64,000 nt of DNA from Fumia sp045645505 (GTDB lineage Bacteria; Bacillota; Clostridia; Oscillospirales; Ruminococcaceae): positions 1-64,000 of the forward strand of contig JAZRIW010000018.1 of NCBI GenBank assembly GCA_045645505.1. Direction: 5' to 3'. Position 1 is the stretch's first letter. Each line of letters starts with the position of its first letter. Position numbers and translations under genes: made by a program. Below are positions 34,050 through 41,249 of this stretch, one piece after another. The notes below the pieces were generated by a model. It saw nothing but the letters and a program-made list of their open reading frames with translations. It had not been told where the DNA came from and ran no database searches.

Positions 34050-34226
34050 TTAAAGTGAGATTACAATAACCCCAATTATAGAAATAATACTCAATATTGT
34101 CGCTAATATAAAATCTCTTGTTCCAGTTTTGGTGAATTTATTTGTATCAGGATCTAAAGGTGGTGCGAAAAATAAAATTCTAAACCATAGTATAACAGAA
34201 ATAATACTTAACAAGTAAAAAAACAT
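34050..34226 (-). CDS. Small two-helix membrane protein, function unknown
   Basis: This 58-residue frame starts MFFYLLSIISVILWF, has a polar loop with PPLDPDTNKFTKTGTRDF and ends with a second hydrophobic helix. ATG 34226 has a GAGGTAC ribosome binding site on the minus strand and the gene has its own terminator, so it looks expressed. I do not recognise the family. It sits antisense between two remnants of a phage tail operon that are normally adjacent, so it looks like an added gene (moron-like). Coding status rests on the intact frame, ribosome site and terminator. Confidence 0.55.
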   Translation of the reverse strand: MFFYLLSIISVILWFRILFFAPPLDPDTNKFTKTGTRDFILATILSIISIIGVIVISL

Positions 34227-34318
34227 AAAAGTACCTCACGACCAAATGAATTTATATTTTCATTATATTGGATTTGAAAATAAAAGTCAATATTTTAAAC
34301 GTTGAAAGGAGGAAAATT

Positions 34319-34420
34319 GTGAGCAAAGATGTTGGGATTTTAATATCTGCACAAGATAATTTTTCTCAGGCGATAAATAAAATGGCACAAGTCAATGCTT
34401 CTTTCAATAAAAATCTGTAA
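34319..34420 (+). pseudogene. Start of a phage tail tape-measure gene, cut by a stop codon
   Basis: A strong AAAGGAGG site precedes GTG 34319. The frame reads SKDVGILISAQDNFSQ and then AINKMAQVNASFNKNL before TAA at 34418. This resembles the beginning of tape-measure proteins, which start with a 'DNFS..I.KM...N.SF.K' helix. Reading through the stop continues GVKAKLGV, as expected for the family, so the TAA looks like a nonsense mutation of a GAA or similar codon. Beyond about 34455 the homology is lost, so the rest of the gene is deleted. Confidence 0.6.
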
Positions 34421-34472
34421 GGTGTTAAAGCTAAATTGGGTGTTTTTATAGTAACAAATTTATCGATTTTTA

Positions 34473-34501
34473 TTGACATATTTTTTAATTTATGGTAGCA
34501 T
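34473..34501 (+). promoter_or_regulatory. Promoter of the xpt leader
   Basis: TTGACA (34473-34478), 17 bases ending TGG, and TAGCAT (34496-34501). It implies a 5' leader of about 170 bases before xpt. Confidence 0.6.
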
Positions 34502-34507
34502 TGAGTT

Positions 34508-34681
34508 AAGTAAATGGTTTGCCGATATAAGACCGTAAAATTGTCAGGGTGTTTTATCATAGTGCTTAGTTGCGGATATTGGTTTTAATGTCACTTTTTG
34601 GGTGATGTGGTTTTGTTTGTCGGTAAACAAACTCCCGTTATTTTGGAGTTTGTTTTTTATTTTTTATAAAGGTGTAAAAGA
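34508..34681 (+). ncRNA. Structured xpt leader, candidate riboswitch or attenuator
   Basis: The leader can form an outer stem GCCGATAT (34521-34528) / ATATTGGT (34576-34583), a hairpin GTCAC/GTGAT (34590-34606), and then two alternatives. TTTGTTT (34612-34618) pairs with AAACAAA (34625-34631); or AAACAAACTCC (34625-34635) pairs with GGAGTTTGTTT (34645-34655) followed by six T. The second is a terminator, the first excludes it. The gene it controls is xpt, so a purine signal is likely, but the TATGG and TCTACC loops of the purine riboswitch are absent. Confidence 0.55.
34625..34658 (+). terminator. Terminator in the xpt leader
   Basis: AAACAAACTCC / GGAGTTTGTTT, nine-base loop, T run. It ends 24 bases before the xpt start codon, so it must be conditional for xpt to be expressed from the upstream promoter. 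Confidence 0.8.
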
Positions 34682-35254
34682 ATGAAATTACTTGAGGAAA
34701 AAATAAAAAAAGATGGTACTGTTTTAGAAGGGAATATACTTAAGGTTTCTTCCTTTTTAAATCAGCAGATAGATTCCGAGTTTTTAATGGAAATCGGTGA
34801 GGAAATCAAAAGAATTTTTTCAGATGATAATGTTACTAAAATTTTGACTATTGAAGCATCAGGTATTGCTATTGCGGTTGCTGCAGGTATCAAAATGAAT
34901 TTGCCTGTAGTTTTTGCCAAAAAGGGCAAAAGCGCTAATGTTTCGGGTGATGTTTTTTCTACCGTTGTTCATTCTTATACTCATAATACTGATTATAATG
35001 TTATTGTCCCTAAGGATTTTTTAAATTCTGATGACGGGGTTATTATTGTTGATGATTTTCTCGCAAACGGAAAGGCTTTGGAGGGACTTATCGATATAGT
35101 TAATCAGTCTGGGGCTCAGCTTATAGGTTGTTCCTGCGCAATAGAAAAGGGATTCCAAAAGGGTGGGGATGAGTTAAGAAAACGAGGAGTAAGGATTGAA
35201 TCATTGGCTATTGTAGAGAGTATGTCTGATGCTTCTGTTACTTTTCGTAAATAA
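34682..35254 (+). CDS. xpt: Xanthine phosphoribosyltransferase
   Basis: The 190-residue protein has the Xpt opening MKLLEEKIKKDGTVLEGN and KVSSFLNQQID, the phosphoribosyltransferase core with the PRPP loop VIIVDDFLANGKAL near residue 122, and the ESMSD.. end. It converts xanthine and PRPP to XMP for salvage. It is followed by a purine nucleoside-type ABC transporter and preceded by a structured leader, so the whole run to 40264 looks like a purine salvage unit. AAAGGTG precedes the ATG. Confidence 0.95.
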   Translation: MKLLEEKIKKDGTVLEGNILKVSSFLNQQIDSEFLMEIGEEIKRIFSDDNVTKILTIEASGIAIAVAAGIKMNLPVVFAKKGKSANVSGDVFSTVVHSYTHNTDYNVIVPKDFLNSDDGVIIVDDFLANGKALEGLIDIVNQSGAQLIGCSCAIEKGFQKGGDELRKRGVRIESLAIVESMSDASVTFRK

Positions 35255-35299
35255 TGTTTGGATGTAAAATTTTTACATAAATTTTAGGAGGAAACAAAA

Positions 35300-36562
35300 A
35301 TGAAAAAGATTATCTCACTTATGCTTGCATTTGCAATGATTTTCACTCTTGCATCTTGCGGCGAAAACAACGAATCACTCGGAATGAGCGATTCTCCCAT
35401 CGAAGCTGTTGAATTGACAGTTGATTATGAAGTTCCCGAAGATTTCAAAGTTGGTTTCATCTGCTTGCATGATGAAAAATCCACTTATGACTTAAACTTC
35501 ATCAACGCTGTTGATAAAATTCAGGAAGCTTTGAAACTTACAGACGAACAAGTTATCATCAAAACTCAGATTCCTGAGGGTAACGAATGCTATGTTGCAG
35601 CTGCTGACCTCGTAAGTCAGGGTTGTGATGTAATTTTCGCTAACTCTTTCGGTCATGAAGATTTTATGATTCAGGCTGCTAAAGAGTTCCCAGATGTACA
35701 GTTCTGCCATGCAACAGGTACAAAGGCTCATACATCAGGTCTTGATAACTTCCATAACGCATTTGCTTCTATCTACGAAGGCAGATATTTAGCAGGTGTT
35801 GCTGCAGGTATGAAACTTAATGAAATGATCGCTGCAGGCGAATTTACAGCTGAAGAAGCTAAAATTGGTTATGTAGGCGCATTTACATACGCTGAAGTTA
35901 TTTCCGGTTACACATCCTTCTATCTTGGTGCAAAATCTGTTTGCCCCACAGTAACTATGGATGTTCAGTTCACAGGTTCCTGGTATGACGCAACAGAAGA
36001 AAAGAATGCAGCTGAAGCTTTGATTGCTAACAACTGCAAACTCATCAGCCAGCATGCTGACTCTATGGGTGCTCCTTCTGCTTGTGAAAGTGCAGGTATT
36101 CCTAACGTTTCTTATAACGGAAGCACATATGACTCCTGCCCTGAAACATTTATGATTTCTTCTGCTATCAACTGGGCTCCTTACTACAACTATATGATTA
36201 AATGCACAATCACAGGTGAACCTATCGCAGCTGACTGGTGTGGTGGTATCGCTGAAGGATCTGTTGTATTGACAGGTTTGAATCAGGACGTTGTTGCTGA
36301 AGGCACAGAAGCAAAAATCAAAGAATTGGTTGAAGTATTAAAAGCTAAAGAACTTAAAGTATTTGATGTTGCTAAAGAAGGCTTTATTACTATAGGCGGT
36401 AACGCTCTCACAACTTATATGGCTGACGTTGACACCGATGATGCATTTACTCCTGATACAGAAGTAATTAAAGATGGATATTTCAGCGAATCTGAGTATC
36501 GTTCTGCTCCTTACTTCGATTTGAGAATTGATGGCATCAACCTTCTCAACGAAAAATTCTAA
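35300..36562 (+). CDS. BMP-family nucleoside-binding lipoprotein
   Basis: The 420-residue protein has a lipoprotein signal peptide with lipobox LASC (Cys20) and the BMP/PnrA-like substrate-binding fold: FKVGFICLHDEKSTYDLNF near residue 53, VIFANSFGHEDF near 112 and the late VVLTGLNQDVV. BMP lipoproteins bind purine nucleosides for the YufNOPQ/Nup-type transporters. The gene is followed by a GC-rich hairpin that probably keeps its transcript more abundant than the ATPase and permease genes. AGGAGG precedes the ATG. Codon use is more ordered than in neighbours (many C- and G-ending codons), consistent with high expression. Confidence 0.9.
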   Translation: MKKIISLMLAFAMIFTLASCGENNESLGMSDSPIEAVELTVDYEVPEDFKVGFICLHDEKSTYDLNFINAVDKIQEALKLTDEQVIIKTQIPEGNECYVAAADLVSQGCDVIFANSFGHEDFMIQAAKEFPDVQFCHATGTKAHTSGLDNFHNAFASIYEGRYLAGVAAGMKLNEMIAAGEFTAEEAKIGYVGAFTYAEVISGYTSFYLGAKSVCPTVTMDVQFTGSWYDATEEKNAAEALIANNCKLISQHADSMGAPSACESAGIPNVSYNGSTYDSCPETFMISSAINWAPYYNYMIKCTITGEPIAADWCGGIAEGSVVLTGLNQDVVAEGTEAKIKELVEVLKAKELKVFDVAKEGFITIGGNALTTYMADVDTDDAFTPDTEVIKDGYFSESEYRSAPYFDLRIDGINLLNEKF

Positions 36563-36578
36563 TTTCCGTTTACAACAA

Positions 36579-36620
36579 AAAGGCGGGACATTTAGTTGTC
36601 CCGCCTTTGAGTTCTTTTTA
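36579..36620 (+). terminator. Hairpin between binding protein and ATPase genes
   Basis: AAAGGCGGGACA (36579-36590) / TGTCCCGCCTTT (36597-36608), with only a broken T run (GAGTTCTTTTT) after it. It likely stabilises the upstream mRNA and terminates partly. Confidence 0.65.
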
Positions 36621-36687
36621 AATATTTAAAAAACATTGTTTGAAAATAGTGCTTTTTAAGTGTTTAAGAAAAAAGGAGGAAAAAACA

Positions 36688-38220
36688 TTGGCAGAGAATT
36701 GTGCTATTGAGCTTAAGAGAATAACAAAAACTTTTGGCTCGGTTGTTGCTAATAAAGATGTTTCACTTTCGGTAAATCGTGGAGAGATTTTATCTGTTTT
36801 AGGTGAAAACGGAAGCGGAAAAACAACTCTTATGAATATGATAGCAGGCATTTATTTTCCGGATAGCGGTCAGATTTTTATTGATAATAAAGAAGTTACA
36901 ATCCGTTCTCCCAAAGATGCATTTGAGTATAAAATAGGCATGATTCATCAGCATTTTAAGCTTGTTGATGTTTTTTCTGCTACTGAAAATATAATTTTAG
37001 GCCTTAAAAATGAGGGTAAATTTAATCTTAAAGAGGCAGAGAAAAAAGTTAAGGAAATTTCAGATAAATACGGATTTGAAATTGATCCTGCAAAGAAAAT
37101 CCATGAGATGTCGGTTTCTGAAAAGCAGACAGTTGAAATAATTAAGGTGCTTTACAGAGGCGCAGATATTTTAATCCTTGATGAGCCTACTGCAGTTTTA
37201 ACTCCTCAGGAAACTAAAAAGCTTTTCACAGTTTTAAAAAGAATGAAAGAAGATGGAAAAGCTATTATAATAATTACTCATAAGCTTCATGAGGTGCTTT
37301 CACTTTCTGACAGAGTTGCAGTATTGCGTAAAGGCGAATACATAGGAACAGTTATTACAAGTGAAACCAATGAATCTGAACTTACAGAGATGATGGTTGG
37401 TAAAAAGATTTCTCTTGATATTATGAGAAGTGAACCTAAAGATACTGAAGACAGATTGGCCGTTAAAAATCTTGATTGCATAAATCGTGATGGTGTAAAG
37501 GTTTTGGACGATGTTTCTTTTGTTGCCCGTTCGGGTGAAATTCTGGGTATTGCAGGTATAGCAGGTTCAGGTCAGCGAGAGCTTTTAGAGGCTATTGCAG
37601 GTCTTCAGGCACTCGATGAAGGTGAGATTATATACAATAATCCTAAAACTAAAACACAAGAAAATTTACGAGATAAAAATCCAATGCAGATAAGAGAACT
37701 TGGTGTAAGACTTTCCTTTGTTCCTGAGGACAGGCTTGGAATGGGACTTGTTGGCAATATGGATATTGTAGATAATATGATGCTCAGAAGTTATCGTAAG
37801 GGAAAATCCGCATTTCTTAAAAGAAAAGCCCCGATGGATCTTGCACTTAAAATTATTAAGGATTTAGAGGTTGTAACACCTAATGAAAATACTCCCGTCA
37901 GACGACTTTCCGGTGGTAATGTTCAGAAAGTGCTTGTTGGTCGTGAAATTTCTTCGTCACCTACAGTATTGATGGCAGCATACCCTGTAAGAGGTCTTGA
38001 TATAAACTCTTCTTATATGATTTATAATCTTTTGAATGAGCAGAAAGAAAAAGGAGTTGCCGTAATTTTTGTAGGTGAGGATCTGGACGTTCTTTTGGAG
38101 CTTTGCGACAGAATTATGGTAATTGGCGGAGGTTCTGTAACAGGTACTGTTGATGCAAGAAATGCAACAAAAGAAGAAATAGGTCTTTTGATGACCAAGA
38201 ACAAAGTTGAGGAGGCTTAA
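36688..38220 (+). CDS. Nucleoside ABC transporter ATPase, two ATPase domains
   Basis: The protein (510 residues from TTG 36688) has two ABC domains. The first is complete: Walker A GENGSGKTT, signature-like MSVSEKQTVEI and Walker B ILILDEPTAVL. The second has the degenerate P-loop GIAGSGQRELL, LSGGNVQKVLVGREI and the altered Walker B VLMAAYPVRGLDI, as known for YufO/RbsA-type ATPases. TTG is chosen because AAAAGGAGG lies eight bases ahead; the TTG at 36640 has no ribosome site. It powers the two permeases that follow, joined by one-base overlaps. Confidence 0.92.
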   Translation: MAENCAIELKRITKTFGSVVANKDVSLSVNRGEILSVLGENGSGKTTLMNMIAGIYFPDSGQIFIDNKEVTIRSPKDAFEYKIGMIHQHFKLVDVFSATENIILGLKNEGKFNLKEAEKKVKEISDKYGFEIDPAKKIHEMSVSEKQTVEIIKVLYRGADILILDEPTAVLTPQETKKLFTVLKRMKEDGKAIIIITHKLHEVLSLSDRVAVLRKGEYIGTVITSETNESELTEMMVGKKISLDIMRSEPKDTEDRLAVKNLDCINRDGVKVLDDVSFVARSGEILGIAGIAGSGQRELLEAIAGLQALDEGEIIYNNPKTKTQENLRDKNPMQIRELGVRLSFVPEDRLGMGLVGNMDIVDNMMLRSYRKGKSAFLKRKAPMDLALKIIKDLEVVTPNENTPVRRLSGGNVQKVLVGREISSSPTVLMAAYPVRGLDINSSYMIYNLLNEQKEKGVAVIFVGEDLDVLLELCDRIMVIGGGSVTGTVDARNATKEEIGLLMTKNKVEEA

Positions 38221-39317
38221 TGTATATGGATAAAAAAAGCAAAGTAAAGACACCTGCTTTCCATATAGTGAAAAGGGCACCACTTGCGTGGTATTATAAT
38301 TTCGCTATCAGAGCCATCGCAATTATTTTGGCATTGGCAGTTTCAGGACTTGTTATTATGTTACTGGCTAAGAAAAATCCTTTTGAAATTTATATGTCTA
38401 TGTTTTCTGGGGCTTTTGGTTCTTCACTCAGAGCGTGGAGTTTATTTCAGAATATCGCAATACTTCTTTGTATATCCTTAGCTGTTACTCCTGCATTCAA
38501 GATGCGATTTTGGAACTGTGGTGCAGAAGGTCAGGTTCTGGTTGGAGGCTTGGCGACTGTAAGTGTTATGATGTTTTTGGGCGATAAACTTTCAACGCCA
38601 CTTCTTCTTTTAATCATGGTTGTGGCTTCTATATTAGCGGGTATAATTTGGGCAGTTATTCCGGCGATTTTTAAAGCTATATGGAATACAAATGAAACAC
38701 TTTTTACTCTTATGATGAACTATGTTGCAATCCAGCTTGTGGCGTATTTCCTTAAAGCATTTGTTAAAAATGGTTCGGGAGTTTTATCTCCGATGCCACA
38801 GTATGGTATGCCTCTTTTATTTGGAAAGTCATACCTTCTTAACATTGTAATTGTTGCAATATTGACAGTTATAGTTTATGTTTATCTCAAATATACAAAG
38901 CAGGGGTATGAGATTTCAGTAGTAGGTGAAAGTGAAAATACTGCAAGATATGTAGGAATTAATGTTAAAAAAGTTGTTGTGAGAACCTTGGTAGTTTCCG
39001 GTATGCTTTGCGGAATTGCAGGTCTTTTACTTGTAGGTGGTACTAATCACACTATAAGTACTACTACAGCGGGTGGAAGAGGATTTACTGCAATTATGGT
39101 TTCCTGGCTTGCAAAGTTTAATCCCATTTATATGGTATTTACAACATTTTTAATTGTATTTCTTGAAATTGGTGCTCAACAGGTTTCAACAGATTTCAGA
39201 ATTCCAAGTGCGATTTCTGATATTGTAACCGGAATTATATTACTTTTTATTATCGGTTGTGAATTTTTCTTGCAATACAAAATTATTATTTCTAAAAACA
39301 GAAAGGAGAAAAACTAA
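38220..39317 (+). CDS. Nucleoside ABC transporter permease, first
   Basis: The 365-residue protein has nine or ten hydrophobic segments and the BMP-type permease blocks KMRFWNCGAEGQVLVGG near residue 97, NETLFTLMMNYVA near 160 and RYVGINVKKV near 240. It pairs with the next permease to form the channel. Its ATG overlaps the ATPase stop by one base (TAATG), with GAGGAGG upstream inside the ATPase gene. It corresponds to YufP/NupB-type proteins. Confidence 0.9.
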   Translation: MYMDKKSKVKTPAFHIVKRAPLAWYYNFAIRAIAIILALAVSGLVIMLLAKKNPFEIYMSMFSGAFGSSLRAWSLFQNIAILLCISLAVTPAFKMRFWNCGAEGQVLVGGLATVSVMMFLGDKLSTPLLLLIMVVASILAGIIWAVIPAIFKAIWNTNETLFTLMMNYVAIQLVAYFLKAFVKNGSGVLSPMPQYGMPLLFGKSYLLNIVIVAILTVIVYVYLKYTKQGYEISVVGESENTARYVGINVKKVVVRTLVVSGMLCGIAGLLLVGGTNHTISTTTAGGRGFTAIMVSWLAKFNPIYMVFTTFLIVFLEIGAQQVSTDFRIPSAISDIVTGIILLFIIGCEFFLQYKIIISKNRKEKN

Positions 39318-40264
39318 TGTTAACCTTTCTTGTTAGTGCAATAAGACTTGGTATGACCTTTCTATTCGGTTCTGTAGGTGAAACTATTACTGAAAAATCA
39401 GGTCATTTAAATCTTGGAATTCCCGGTGTAATGTGTGTGGGTGCATCCTGTGGATGTTTTGCCGAATTTCTTTATTTGTCCGCTGTGGGCAGAGCGATTA
39501 ATCCTTTTTTTGCAATTATTATTCCTATTATAGCAACATTTATAGGCGGGGCTTTGATGGGACTTATTTATTGCTTTTTGACTGTTACTTTAAGAGCAAA
39601 TCAGAATGTAACAGGATTGGCACTCACTACTTTTGGTGTGGGTGTGTCTGACTTTATGATTGCTCAGACCGGATCTGTTTACAGTAAAGGAAGTAAGTTC
39701 TTTACTGCTTATCTTCCTTTTGCAGATGATTTAGGCTGGTTTGGAAAGTTGTTTTTATCACATGGTGTATTTGTTTATCTTGCAATTATTATTGCATTTA
39801 TTTCTTCTTATGTTTTGACAAAAACAAGAGTGGGATTAAATTTACGCTCAGTTGGTGAAAACCCTGCTACTGCAGATGCTGCAGGAATCAATGTTTCTTT
39901 ATATAGATATGTTTCCACTTGTGTCGGTTGCGGAATAGCAGGTTTTGGCGGACTTTCTTTTGTAATGGATTATCTTCATGGAAACTGGGAATATTGTATT
40001 GATGCAATAGGATGGCTTGCGATTGCACTTGTAATATTTACCGTCTGGAAACCTAATTTGGCTATTATAGGTTCAATTGTTTTTGGCGCTTTATATATTG
40101 CAAGTAGTTATATTGTCGGTGTTAGTTTCCAGAATAAGGAACTTTTCAAGATGCTTCCATATGTTGTAACTATTGCAGTTTTGATTTTTACAAGTATGAG
40201 AAATAAAAAGGAAAATCAACCACCTGCAAGTTTGGGACTTTCATATTTCAGAGAAGAAAGATAA
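39317..40264 (+). CDS. Nucleoside ABC transporter permease, second
   Basis: The 315-residue protein has eight to ten membrane helices and the second-permease blocks ETITEKSGHLNLGIPGVMCVGA near residue 21, ANQNVTGLALTTFGVGVS near 93 and ENPATADAAGINV near 180. It completes a YufQ/NupC-like pair and overlaps the first permease stop by one base. It ends in a strong bidirectional terminator that also serves the converging glycosyltransferase. Confidence 0.92.
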   Translation: MLTFLVSAIRLGMTFLFGSVGETITEKSGHLNLGIPGVMCVGASCGCFAEFLYLSAVGRAINPFFAIIIPIIATFIGGALMGLIYCFLTVTLRANQNVTGLALTTFGVGVSDFMIAQTGSVYSKGSKFFTAYLPFADDLGWFGKLFLSHGVFVYLAIIIAFISSYVLTKTRVGLNLRSVGENPATADAAGINVSLYRYVSTCVGCGIAGFGGLSFVMDYLHGNWEYCIDAIGWLAIALVIFTVWKPNLAIIGSIVFGALYIASSYIVGVSFQNKELFKMLPYVVTIAVLIFTSMRNKKENQPPASLGLSYFREER

Positions 40265-40305
40265 AAAAATGAGCTGTAGAAAATTACTACAGCTCATTTT
40301 TTATT
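40265..40305. terminator. Bidirectional terminator at 40.3 kb
   Basis: AAAAATGAGCTGTAG / CTACAGCTCATTTTT with a seven-base loop. Confidence 0.9.
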
Positions 40306-41245
40306 TTATTTTAGTTTCTTCTATTATAAATCTTGGTCTTGCTTTGGATTCGATATAAATTTTTCCTATATATTCACCGATTATTCCAAGTGATAAAAGC
40401 TGTAAACCGCCTAGCAACCATATAGAGAGCATAGTTGCGGTCCAACCCGGGACAGCCATACCTGAAATTTTTGAAATAAGTGTGTAAATTGCAGCGATTA
40501 TACTTGCAAAGAAGATTAAAAATCCCAAAATTGTAACAAATCTTATAGGTTTAACAGAGAAAGATGTAATTCCGTCAAAAGCAAAGGAAAGCATCTTTTT
40601 AAGTGGATATTTACTTTCACCTGCAAATCTTTCGCTTCTTTCATAGCTTACGGTAGAATTTTTAAACCCAATAAGAGGTACGATTCCACGTAAAAATAAG
40701 TTTACTTCTTTATAATCGGAAAGTGCATCTAAGGCGTTTTTGCTCATAAGACGATAATCAGCATGGTCATAAACAATATCAACACCCATAAACTTCATAA
40801 ATTTGTAAAAAAGTCTTGCGGTTGAACGTTTAAAGGCAGTATCAGTCTTGCGGCTACTTCTGACACCATAAACAATTTCACTCCCATTTTCATTTTCAGT
40901 GAGCATTTTGTCAATAGCCTCAATATCATCTTGCAAGTCAGCATCTAAAGAAATTGATATATCACAATGTTCTTTCGCTGTCATAAGTCCCGCCAGTAAA
41001 GCATTTTGATGTCCTTTGTTGTGGGCAAGTTTTATACCTGCAAAGTATGGGCTTTCGTCGTGTAAAGAAGAAATGATATTCCAGGTGTTATCACGGCTTC
41101 CGTCATCTACGAATAAAATACGGCTGTCTTTTGAAATCCTTCCTGCTTCTTTTAAATCACAAATTTTTTTGAGAAGTCGTTTAGAGGTTTCAGGTAAAAC
41201 TTCTTCTTCATTGTAACAGGGGATTACAAGATAAAGAGTTTTCAT
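40301..41245 (-). CDS. Family 2 glycosyltransferase, CsbB/GtrB-like
   Basis: The 314-residue protein has a GT2 catalytic domain with VIPCYNEEEVLPET at the start, SLDADLQDD near residue 98 and YGVRSSRKTD near 122, then two membrane helices at about 228-252 and 265-290. This is the layout of enzymes that load a sugar onto undecaprenyl phosphate (CsbB, GtrB, dolichyl-phosphate mannose synthase-like). It starts four bases after the YfhO-like gene. In B. subtilis, CsbB and YfhO together add GlcNAc to lipoteichoic acid; the same arrangement here suggests wall polymer glycosylation. Confidence 0.85.
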   Translation of the reverse strand: MKTLYLVIPCYNEEEVLPETSKRLLKKICDLKEAGRISKDSRILFVDDGSRDNTWNIISSLHDESPYFAGIKLAHNKGHQNALLAGLMTAKEHCDISISLDADLQDDIEAIDKMLTENENGSEIVYGVRSSRKTDTAFKRSTARLFYKFMKFMGVDIVYDHADYRLMSKNALDALSDYKEVNLFLRGIVPLIGFKNSTVSYERSERFAGESKYPLKKMLSFAFDGITSFSVKPIRFVTILGFLIFFASIIAAIYTLISKISGMAVPGWTATMLSIWLLGGLQLLSLGIIGEYIGKIYIESKARPRFIIEETKIK

Positions 41246-41249
41246 AAAA

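Noticed and set aside
34508..34681. Canonical purine riboswitch before xpt
   Set aside because: CCGTAAA and TATAA occur, but not in the right order, and the TCTACC and TATGG elements are missing. Kept only as an unassigned leader.
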